Source: Nereocystis luetkeana (lineage: Eukaryota; Sar; Phaeophyceae; Laminariales; Laminariaceae). Taken from it: a stretch of 64,000 bases of DNA. The DNA lies in NCBI GenBank assembly GCA_031213475.1, contig JARUPZ010000013.1, positions 4,258,739 to 4,322,738 of the forward strand. Direction: 5' to 3'. Shown here in pieces: positions 9,901-21,900 of the stretch; position 1 is the stretch's first letter, and each line of letters starts with the position of its first letter. Made by a program: the position numbers and the translations under genes. The notes under the pieces were generated by a model. That model worked only from the letters and a program-made list of their open reading frames with translations, was not told the DNA's origin and did no database searches.

Positions 9901-12900
9901 AGGGGCTCAAATCGGGAAGGGTGGTCGCCCTCTCTCCCTACGTGAGAGACCTGCCGTACGCGTGGGAAACCTTGATGGAGAACCTTATGGTGAGTAATTT
10001 TCTCGCGCGTGGTCCGCAGCTCGGCCGTCACCGGTTCCGTTCTCTGCCAATGCCGCCGCCCTCGTCGCCGCCGGTGCTGTGGTGCGCGTGTCTGCTTCGC
10101 AGAGGTTTTTTGCTACCATAGGGGATAGCACATGGTTTGCTAAGCTGTTTGTGGCTGACACGGAGCGGAGGGGGGCGGGGGGGGGTGGTAGGGGGTGTAC
10201 TCGATAGAAGAGACGTGCTCGATCTCATGCATGGCCGTAGCCGTATGACCATAGACCCTCGCATCCCTACAATGTCAGAAGGACGGAGCATGTCCGATTT
10301 TCACCCGACAGGCAGACATCGCTTGCACCAAGCGCGAAGCGCCGTGGATGAGCTTCATCCTGCTAAGAAGTGTTCGTGAGGCGGACATAGATATGGATGA
10401 CAGCTTCAAATGACTTCATTTAGGTTCCCGTGTAACCACTTCCAGGGACAGCAACGGGAGTGGGGTTTTCTAGACCGACGAACTACCCGTTACCGCAGGA
10501 ATTAAACAGACGTAAATACGTAGGCATATATACGTTGGTGTGTTTCAATATTGTTTGGGTGCTTGGCTCCCCAGGTCGTTGCACATCGTCTACTCTTAGG
10601 GAGCGGGCCTCGACGACGATGACGACGACGACGACCAGCTCCATCACCACCACCATCACAATCACCATCAACAACAACACCACTATCACCACCAGAACCA
10701 CTACCAGAACCACCATCGCCACCGCCACCACCATAACCACCACCACTACTAGCAGTACCATCACGACCACAACCAACATCACCACCACAGATGGGTCCTG
10801 AGACAACCCAGATGCTGAACTCCATTTAATGACTGCAGTCGCGTTTGGGAACACACCACTTTGAATTTGAGTGGTTTGTCCCCGAACCGGGACTGACTGC
10901 GGTCCGCGCTGTAAGGGTTTAACCCCTTTTAGGACTGCAGTCCTGTTTAGGGGACAGACTACTTGGAAATTGACTAGTTTGTCCCCAAAACGGGACTGCT
11001 GTAGTAAAAGGGTTAACCTCGGCCTATCGTGGAAATCGTTCCAACTGATATATTTCGAAAGTAAACGGGACTAACGATGTGATTGGGTAATCCCTCAGCG
11101 CTCTTGAGAAACCCCGTCATTCAGGAGTATTTTAGCCAAAAACCGGTATACCGATATCGCAGCTCCCATATGTGTCGCATCCCAATCGTGGCAGTCGTTC
11201 TACCCCCCTTGCAGGCCATGGCGTACGGCTGAGGTGGTGCATGCGGCAGTACCGATGGATTCGCCGATTTCGAAGTGGGTGCAAATACTTGGGGGTTTCA
11301 GTTTTACCTTTCAAAACGTCTGACTAGTCGGTTCTGGACTGGTGTACGTTGGCTAATGGCGACGATCTGCAACCCCCTCACCAAGGGTATACCATTCCTT
11401 TGCTGCCTCCCCGTCAATGGTGGTAGTAGAACTACGACCATGCATGGCATGAGTACACCCTCCCCATCACCTGAATCGGCTACAGCGCCGTAACCGTATA
11501 TCGATTCGCTTCGCTCTGGCGAACCCACCCTTTGCGGTGTCGACGTCAGGTGCCATATTTATTGCATCGCATCCAACCTCTTTCATTTTCACTCTAACAT
11601 CACGTCGCATCGTCGCGTCTCATGCCGTCGCCTGCCTCGTCGCATTATATCGCCTGCCGCTGGGCAGGATCCGGCGCACACCGTCGTCGCCCACCACGGT
11701 GAGCTCGCGCGGCAATATCGTTTACCATTGTACGGACGTAAATATAACAAACGCTTGGCGTTCATATTAATGTATACCATACCTTTATATTTTACGCCGC
11801 GTGCTACGACAAGAGTAGCACCTTTTTTTTTACCCACTGTAGGTGCTCAATTGAGGAAGTGCCCAATGTCACTGGGATGTAGGCAGAGCCCACGGGATAG
11901 GGCATCGAGCTGTCCTTCCATTTCACCCCAACCTTCGGTTTTGGGTAGCCTGTAGAGCTTCCCCAAGCCAGGAGCCTCCAATTTTTCACCCCTGCTGCCC
12001 CTCACCGTGGCATGCGTCTGACCTGTCTCACCCGCACAATTGACAACCGAAACACAGCAAGATAGACAAACACAATGCCCTACGTACAGGTCCATCGATC
12101 CGACTATTAACCCTTTTAGGACTGCCGTCCCGTTTTGGGGGGCAACCGCTGCTTGGCATTTTGAGTGGTTTGGTCCCCAAAACGAGACCATGCAGTCCTG
12201 AAAGAGGTTGAGGGCCCGTTTCGTTTAATTTTCATCAAACTCAGTTGGTTTCTGGTGCGTTACTAACTACGTACGACTTGTATAGAGCGCCTCAAGATCG
12301 AGTGATAACAAGTTAACCCCCATGGAAAAACAAGTGCTACACCTCCCATAGCACACGTTGACAAAGCGTGTACCCCTCCCACCCCCTCCATTCCCGCCGT
12401 TGCTCCTTTCCTCGGCCTTACTGTCGGGATTTTCTCCGCCTCTACAGGCATCATTGGAGACCGGGAACTGGCCGCTCCCGTCGGTATCGAGCTCGTGGCG
12501 CCTGGTATCAGCAAGGTTTGGCATACATAGGGTATGAAGATATCAACGGTGGTAGCCGCCGCTGCTGCCTGCTGCTGCGCATTTTGTTCGAAGCGTCTCG
12601 ATCGCGTGATTGAAGTGCCCATTTGTTTCTCTCTAAATTCAGTTTTTCGGGTGCTGTATATAGAAAGCCCCCTCCAGAGAGAAAGTTCCTCAGAAACAGT
12701 TAGGTACAACTCCTCCTAGGAGATAAACCATGCGTCTCGTCAGACGAAGCCGGGTCTCGAAACACGGCACACAAAGCGCCCCCCGAGTAGAGTCCACCCA
12801 CGCCCACGTTCCTCGGCGCGCCCCTTGACATTGCAGGACGGGTTCTCTTTCAACTTCACCCCCCCGTTCGTAGGGGCTGGTGCTTGCAGCTGCGCCGAAA

Positions 12901-15900
12901 CCTTCAGCGCGCCTATCCTGGTGAGATCGAAGATTCGTTTGTTTTGGTGTGCTTGCCTTTGGCCGACTGGCTTACGTCGTGGTTCTCAGCTCTTCTCCTT
13001 GCTCTTCATGTCGCGCTGGAGAGAGCAACTCCAGCGGAAGGGCTAAACCCTGCTTCCCCTACTTGGGGTCACACATGCACCACTATCCAATAATGGTGCG
13101 GGAAGACAACGCTGTTGATATGTACACACAGAATCGCTGCTCATTGTACACACTAGAAACATATCCGCGGTTGCTGACATGTCTGCGTCCCGTGTTTCAG
13201 GCGGCAGCGTCGTGTGTGCTTCTGCCTTTTCTTTTCTTCTACATTCCATGGTCGACCGAGTTTATCCCGCTGTAGGCCTCTTTCTTGTCGTCTGATTCGA
13301 CCATCCCGCCCATACAAGGAGGGCGCCGAAGTTCCAGGTATCATCTCTCGACATAACGGTAAAACCCCGCCTACGTAAGTCGAAACCTCCGTTTTACCGG
13401 GACCCTCCTGTTTTTGTACCCCTCTCTCTCGGCTGTTGTTTTTGAATAGGTGGAGATCGACACTAACCTTGAAGATGGAAGCAAGATGAAGCTTGTCCAG
13501 TACGGCGTGCCGACCAGACCCGGCTGGTGCCGCCTCATGCTCTGCCAGGCAGGTTTCTTCCACGATAGGCTAGCAAGTACGGCCACGTATCCGCCCGAGG
13601 CGATGGCTATATACCCGTATATTTTTCACTGGTGACGCGCGCTACGATACCCAGGGCTTGCATGCCTTGTTGCCGTGTAGAAATAACGCCTTCTTGTCAG
13701 TGGTGTTGTCACTGGGACCGATGGGGATTATTCACTGCTGACGAACTCCCCATGAAGGCATGTTTCATCGTCCCGTTCCAGGCAATAACCCTCCTTCTAG
13801 GTCTCGTGGGCCATGGGATCGGTCACTCATCCTGTGAAGCGCACACGTTTCTAAAGAACCGTGTTTTTGGGTGGGGTCGTAGAGCTGCTCAAGCGCGGGA
13901 GGAGAAACTCAGAAAATGTCAGGGGTACTCCTACCGTGGCAGGCATTTATTACGGGGGACAATAGTAATCAGGACCCTTCATGTGCTCAACCACCTATTA
14001 ATAGTCTGTACCACGTATGTATTGCGCTGTTTTCACGGAGCGTGTATGGACCTGATGACCATGTTCTCCCTCACGATAGTAGTGTTGTTTTAGCGGAACG
14101 GTTGGTCTCTACAGCAGAAGAAGTTCGGCCGTGCGTTTGCTTCAGGTACAGGGGCCACCCATTCCCCCTGTCCAGGTGTTGCATGCACCCTGTTCGCTGC
14201 GGTGCCTCACACCCAGCAGCCCCCGCGCTGAGAAGGGTGTTGGCCGCGTGATGTTGAGATGTTTCGAGTGTCCAGCAGAGCTACAGTAGTACGAGAATAT
14301 ACTGTTTTTGGCGGGCATTCCCGAAACGCGCGTACTTTCCAACCCGCGCGTACAGGAGATGTGTCCCATACTGTAGAATGCCTCTTGAGTGGCGTATCTT
14401 GCGAGCGAAGCCTCCCCGGCGCGATTGTTTTACAATCCTTCGTTTGCACCGCTCCACGTCTCTTTGGTATTTCAGCTGTACCTTGCCGCCGAGGACGCAG
14501 AAGGCACCGAAACAAAGAAGATTATTCGCGTTCCTGGCGGGTGAGTACGAGGAAGAGGGGGAGGAGGAGGAAAAAGAGGTTGGCGGCCGAAAATACGGCC
14601 TGAGAAACCTCGGGAGCTTTCGTCGTACAGTCCTCGAATTTGTAAAAAAGCAGAATGCGTTCATTGTTGTCATCGTGTAGGGAGAACGCCATGCATGTAC
14701 GGTACCCCCCCTCGAATATTTTTGCTATGACACGCCTGTCAAAAACGACGCCAGCTTGCCACGGCAGAGACAAACATAGCACGTACCAGGTAGTATTTTT
14801 GTTTTTGTTTGACGCGTTCTACGATAGAGGTAGCGCATTTCCGCTAAACGTTTTCTGAATGACGGGGTTCCTTAACCATAAATCGTCGGAATGCCAATCT
14901 TGTGTCGAAAATGCTCGTTTTTGTATACTCGGGCTATTGGAGTATTCGTCGGGATGCAATTTGATTCTTGCTGAAACCAGTTTTCGGGTGAGGTATTGAG
15001 CTCTTTAGGTGAGGAGCCTCAGAAACATTAGGGTAAACCTCTATCGTAGAACGCCTCGTTTCTGAGACCCCTCGTTCAAGGTGCGCTATTGCGGAGGAAC
15101 ATACAGTAGTATTCAGGACTAAAATATTCACGGCAAAACGAAACGTACCGAGGAGCTATTACGGTGGGCCATAGTGGATAGGACCAAATATTGTTAGTAA
15201 AAATAGCGAAATATATTGGTTTTTGTATGGGCCGTAGGTTCTATTTAAAATGGTCCCCCGTAACAGCAAGTCTGGGTAAACGAAATCGATTTGAAAAGAA
15301 GAGAAAAAACTAACTATCTTGTCGAGCAGCGCATACATGCCCTCAGTCGAGACGCTTCTTCCATCATCCATGAGTAAATGTGTTTTTTTGTTCAAGAAAA
15401 TGGGCCGCCCGCTGCCGTTTATTTTTGGCGCTGGTCGTACCTGAACGCCTTTCCGCACATGCATGCGCCTTCCAATCACGCGTCCTACGAGAGGGCTAAC
15501 AAGGGTTGACGATATTTGTTTTATCTCCGACCACGCGCCTTAACCCAATATCGTCGGAATACCTGTTGTAGGCTGCATGGGGTTGTCGTCGGTTTTTAGA
15601 CATTCATGTTTTCTCAAATTCTTTTTTTCGGCTAACTCATGGTAATATAGATGTATTCGAGTCAGGATCTTCAGAAATGATCAGGTGGAACCCTGTCGTT
15701 GCATGCGTCTGATGTTGGTGTTGAAGAAGACCGCCTTCTAGGGGTGGTGCCTTACTTTGTGAGCGTTCTAGGGGTGGTACCTTGCTACTTGAGCCTTCTA
15801 GGGATGCCTTACGTTCTGGGCTCCTTTAACACGAGACATATGTTGTAGCTCCTATAAAGCCTCGTTCTAGCTAAACCCGGTCAAGATTTTCATGAACCCT

Positions 15901-18900
15901 ATTGGTTATGTAACGAGTGTTCTAGTGCAAAGTCTCATAACAAACCGGTGGTTGTTCATCTCAGAAGCCCACCCTGACATACAGCATCGAATATGTTGTT
16001 GCTGTTGTTGTCGTTGGTGGCAGGTTGAAGCCGCAACACGTACCACACTGGCTGCAGCACATCTACGGTCACCTGTTTCTCGACCAGGACATGGTGCTGC
16101 TTCATCACCAGGTGGGTCGTGGGGGATCATCGACGCCCCTCCCCCCCGCGTGATCGCCCATGCGCTTTTGTGTCCCTTTCGCCACGCGCGTTTAACCCGT
16201 TTAGAACCGCGGTCTCGCTTTGGGGACAAACCACTCAAATTTCAAGTAGTTTGTCCCCAAAACGGGACTGCGGTTCTCAAGGGGTTCAACACAAATCGTG
16301 TATTTCTTAAGCAGCATTGTTGTCGCCCACCTTCTAATTTCAACGTCGAACAGGCCCCAAAGCGCCGCATTCCAGTTTCGCACGTACCGTTTTGGATAGA
16401 TCATGGCTTCAGCGGTTCGAATGTTGATGTCGTCGTGCCCTTCGCCTCAGCTCTATCGCCGTACACATTAACGGAGGGAGCCTTCCGGGGGTGTTCGCGA
16501 CGGTGCCGAGAGTTGCGGTGCGTACAGTAAGATCGTACACGGCAGGCCTCTACCCTCATTCCTCGGGGTTTGAATAAATGCCCGTGAGGCGGGGCGTCTC
16601 ATTGCATGGAACTGTACTCATTTGCACGACCCTCTCGTCAACCGGCCCTCTAAAACCGTCACCACAAGCTGTCTGCGCCCCTCCCTTCACGGCATTAGCC
16701 AGGAGGGCGCCTCATTCCACCCCCTTAGATCCCTAAATGCGACACACGGGAATCCACCTGCCAAGCCACCCCCCATTCGACATGTATATACGCGTGAGTT
16801 TGGTGAGTAGGAACAACCCTCCGACCCCCCCCCCCCACCCCCCACCCCCCTGTTCATCCTTCGTTACGCTCGGGTGTTTTGCGCGGTGCTTGTTGACAGG
16901 AAAAAATCCTCGACTCCGGGGGCTACTACAGCTCCAACTACAAAGAGGGGGTATTCACTCCGACCGAGTCGGACAAGGCGGTGCTTGTCATGTGAGAACG
17001 CCTGCTTATTACGGGGGAGGGGTGGGGGGGGGGGGGGGGGGCATGAATAAGCATGCGCGGTACTACGGCGGAGGTAACATCTAACATTTCTGAGGCTATT
17101 GCCACTTGGCGAGCTTTATTTCGAAAAAAGCGAAAAAACAGTGGGAACCCGGTTGACCTGTCGTAGACCCTACGTAAGCATACATATCGCGACATTTATT
17201 GCAAAACTCTATCTGCATTATCCCAGCGATATTGGGTTAGAGTAAGGAGCACAGCAGGTGAAAAAGAATTTATCCGGAAATTGGGACCCCAACGGCAGCA
17301 CGCCTTCCACGACGGGCTTGAAAAAGAAGCATGCATCCCGCCATTTTCACACGCCAGACTTGGTTCTTCGTACAATTCCCCCGCCCCCCGGTATACCGCA
17401 GCATGGTATCCCGTATGATAACAGATGTATGGGACGTTTAGATGGTGACGAAATGTCCAAATGTACCTTACCCTGGTAAATTTCTCTGTCAGGCTGGTGC
17501 ATATTGAAGGGGGGTGTATTATCCACAGTAGAACCCGTGCGGCGGGCGGCCCGAGATCATCATATCCCCGCTATGTGTTCTCACGCCTCATGTTTGGTCC
17601 TGATTACTACAACAGCACGCTCCCTAGTAACTTGACGAGATGTGTGTGCTATATACCGGGCGCTGCTGTTTCTGGCCCGAAACGCTTTCTGACAGATGGG
17701 AGTCTCCCGAAAATGAGGCGTTATCCCAACGTCGTGGGAATACTGTTCAAGTTTTTTGTAAGCACTGTGTCTGCTGTACACCTTAACCCCTTTTTTAGGC
17801 CTGCATTCTCGTTTTGGGGACGAAATAACGTATAGTTTTTACGGCGTCTCGCCAAACACGGGACCGCAGCACTGAAAGGGTGAGTTAACCCTTTTAGATC
17901 CGCATTCCAGTTTTGGGGACAAACCACTCAATTCTCAAGTAGTTTGTCCCCAAAACGGGACTGCGGTTCTGAAGGATGAATTAAGGTCATGGTTTGAATA
18001 TTCGTCGCGTACCATTTGGGTGGGGAAGAGAGTTTCCCGAGGGGAGCAGCTTCAAATAAATGTTAGGAGCTGTCCACCCCACCGCAGCGAGCGTCTGACT
18101 GACACGGTGCAGCGGGGCATCGCTGAAGTAGGGAGCCGTTACCCGCGCTCGGTACGTACATGCCGCAGAACCGTCTGTATTCGCACTCTATATCTCTTTT
18201 TCGGTCGTCACTCGGTTCCGGGGTTACACAACAGGCTCTTCTCCCCCTCCCCCTCCCCACAACGATACGCGCCTTTTGCATTTTGTTTAGCGATATATTT
18301 CAGCACTTTCTTCCCTCTGCGACTCGCGTCTAATTGGGCGGAATATCACCCCGTCCAGCGGAACGATAGGAGGTGCGGTTGCAGGGACCCAAAAACGGTC
18401 GTCGTTGTGTTCACGCGCTGTAATCGATGTATATGTACATATGCAACTCTGACCGAAAATATAACACCCATTTGGACTCTGAGACCAATATTAAAAGATG
18501 TTTATATTTCCGGTCAGAGTGGTATCGTATATGTGTCAATCTCAGGGCGATTCAAGCTCTTATGGTTCTACTGGTCCCTTTTTCCGTGTTGCGTACGTAT
18601 GTATACACATAGTGACGCACTTTGCCTCGGGATTGCTTCGAACCGTCCGGCAAGCCCAGGTGTTGTTACTCCGGCGAACGCAGAGCAGTGCCCTACTGCC
18701 GGCTGCAACGCCCGTTCAGTCAAGGAGGAAAAGGAGCGCCACGCCCCGCTGCGCCGCGCCATGCCTGCGCGAATCACGCTCGCCTGGTTTGTATCCCGAT
18801 TTTGCGCGACAATGCGCCATCGCCCCGGCCACAGCCGGACCGTGTAGACAACACCACAGAAAGCGGAAGTTTTGGTAGGCACCAGGACAGCGGCTGTTTG

Positions 18901-21900
18901 GGTAGACAACAGCACAGCGGACGTTGTCTCTACCGCTGTCCATTCGGCCGACTGGCGGTGCTACTACCGTGATCTCCGCGACATTCGGGCGCGTGCCATC
19001 TCCGTGGTGGGCACCACTGGACTGCGCGGGGTCGGTCGCGTGCCGAGCCCCCTACACCCCGAATACAAGCAATGGCAGATATGGATACGCCTAATGGTTT
19101 CTGATGCTCCTCGCCTCGAGGACCTCTGCTGTGTTTACGCCCGACTGTATAGAGAGGCCTGGTCATGGAGGAAACCGTAAACATACCACAACCCGATGCT
19201 CAATCACATGCCTTGTGGCCGTTCTCATCGGAGAGTTTTCCCCCCAAAACGGTTCGTTGCTATCGTGCAGACTGCTTTACATTTCGTTTGTGAAAATACG
19301 TTCCAAAATTTGAAATTCTACTTGAGGATAAAATGCCAATAACGTCGATTTTCACGATCTTGGACATCGTTTCGCGAATTATATGAAAGAAAACGCCCTC
19401 CGGTAACCACCGCCGTTAGACGCCATTTTTCGCTGAAACAAATGTATGTGTGGACACCCTACAGTAGCTGCATTCCAGCGATCACGGGCAGTTCCTTTCA
19501 GCGCGTGCCCTTAAGGAGGGTCCCGCCGTGAGCAAGAACTAGGTTTGGCCGAAACACGGACCCACACCGATGTCGCAGCTACTGCCTGTAGCACCCATCA
19601 AGCATCACACCAGTACGCACCTCGCAGAGATGGGGCCCGCACACGGTTCGTTTTTGTTCCCGATTTCCCCGCGCCCGACACCTCCCCATCATCGTTGACC
19701 ACCGATGTATCTATCGTAAGCACGCGTCAGCAAGAGCCGCATTGTTACCCCCGATACAGAAGAATAGACCGGATGCGACTCTGCTGACGCATGCTGCGAT
19801 AGATAGGGCATGCCTTGCCTCCACGCACGAGCACTTTCTAGGTCAAAACCATTTATGACATTCGGGGCTCATGCTAAAAATGGGAAAATCCGATTACCGC
19901 TTTTTGTTTTGTTTATTTCTCACCTGAAAACAAACACCTGACAGTTGTGTGCCAGGTACACCTCAAGCCCGCGGCATTATTGGCAGGGTTGCACATTTTT
20001 TCCCTCAAGCTATCATCGGATGTGAGCTACGGTAAAAGAGATGTATCACCTATTTGCCGAGGCTCTTCTCACCCTATGGAGCTCCACATCCCCCCCAGAC
20101 AGCTGCTTTTCAGGAATTGTATGGACGCTTTAACCCTTTTTTGAAGGACTTCAAGCCGGTTTTGGAGACAAAAGTCCTCATACGCTTGAGTGCTGTTGCC
20201 CCAACCCCGGCGTGCCGTCCTCCCCGAAATGATTTAGGCATCCCTATACTTCCTCAGGATCAGCGTTTTCGCCGGTGTTAATGGAAATCAAATGTGATTG
20301 TCATGCAAGATATCGATGAACAATGTTTGGTAGTGCTTCTTCGACTAAGGACATCTCGTAAGTCAGACGCCCCGTCCACCGGAACAATACTTCTACACTC
20401 ATCATGGCGCCGCATCCTTTGAGAGCCTCATAAAGTAGAGGTGTGGCTTGCGTCTGCTACGCGGGCGGGGGGGCGTATGGCGCACCATACGTGGGGACAC
20501 TCGGAGGTAATCCCCCCATGCCAGTCCGTTGGTGCACGCCTGTAAACGGGCGAAGTGAGATTGGACTACCACTCTACGCACACCGTGAACAAACCTTCTA
20601 CCGTTGACTACAGGGGAAAAGCGCGCGGCCCAGACTCCGTTCGGGCCGTACACGGGAGGCGTGAGTTGGGAACGCGCCGGGTAAATACAGAGATGGAGCA
20701 ACTGCATGGAGCCTGCGAGACGGGGCGTATCTCGTTGATGTATTCCGCGCCCCCCGGCGCATAAAAATTACCCCCCATACCGCGCCGTGTGCCCTTGTTT
20801 TTGCAGGAGGAAGTGGATGGCGAAATTTTCCCCAGATGGCCCGGTGTGGGGCGAAGGCTGCGACGCAAGCATGCCTCCTCGGGAGCGGAACACCGACGAG
20901 CTCTTCAACATTTACGAGGTGCACACCCGTGAAGACACATGCAGTTTGGAGGTGTCGTGTGTGGGAGGTTTTGTCCACCGTGATGCGTGATGCGCACCAC
21001 GACAGGGGTAGCGATTTTTTTGGGGCCGAGGTTTTAAATTTTCTGGCTGATGAGGGGGGCTCCTCGATTTTAGGGAACCGTTGTAGGTGCGTACCACCCA
21101 ACACCGTTTCACGCGTCGGGTAGATAGATCATCGACGGATCATGTATATATCATTCCTACTATTTGATCTAGATATTTCAGGGAGATAGATCGTATACTC
21201 CTGATCTGTATGATCTGTATGGTCTAGCTCATGTTGCCGGGTTTGGGCCGTATAATCTGCATGGTCTGGCACATACTTCCTCGGTTGGATCTGTACGAGA
21301 CATATCCTGCACTACCTCTCACGGCGGCAGGTGAGCTAGATCATTTATTTTACATGGATATATCATGATGTACTCAAGATGTGCACCGTTTAGGTTCACA
21401 ACGTGTCATATATATTCATCTCTATGTAGGCCACAGATATAATAGATGATCGATAACGTGGGCGTTTTCGCACTATCTCGCAAACAAGTAAGGATTTTTT
21501 TCCACTGCAGTAAATATAGTGGATAGCGCTGCCTCAGGCGAGGGCTCTCATAAAAAACCCAAGGAACACATCTCTCTATGGTAGCACACGTCTCACTCAT
21601 ACACGCCCAACATTTACCGTGTGCCGCGCCACGTACTCGAAACACATTTTAGCGCGGTAAATTATTTTTCCCCGACAGAGAAATATTCTCCGCCGCGGCA
21701 AAGTGTCAGCGTCGAACAAGGGGCACAGTCGGACATAGATTATTTTCCTCGACAGAGAAATATTCTCCGCTGCGGCAAAGTGTCTGCGTCGAACAAGGGG
21801 CACAGTCGGACAACTACATAACAGCAATAGCGTGTGGCTGGTTGTTCGGTTTCTCGGATCCTGGGTTCTGTCGCTCTGACAGCGTGGAACGTCGGCATCA

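Larger units (their letters stand above)
16992..20806 (+). other. Gene 1 intron 12 (3.8 kb)
   Basis: The longest intron of gene 1. It holds a G18 tract at 17024-17041, two adjoining MITE2 copies at 17783-17984, a GC-rich stretch at about 18640-19100 whose overlapping open frames show no domain, and a possible diverged MITE4 near 19210-19410. No further gene is supported. Confidence 0.6.

Noticed and set aside
10460-10854. Three overlapping open frames over 100 codons
   Set aside because: They follow the triplet minisatellite and read as Thr-, Val- or Gly-rich artefacts.
13549-13577. Alternative gene 1 exon 9 end at a GT donor (13577)
   Set aside because: It would add residues resembling the FF of PAO but leaves phase 1, which does not fit exon 10. 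The paralogue has no GT at this place.
18020-19180. Several overlapping open frames in a GC-rich stretch, one of 275 codons
   Set aside because: They lie within intron 12 of gene 1, on both strands and in several frames at once, with no domain. GC-rich DNA has few stops.
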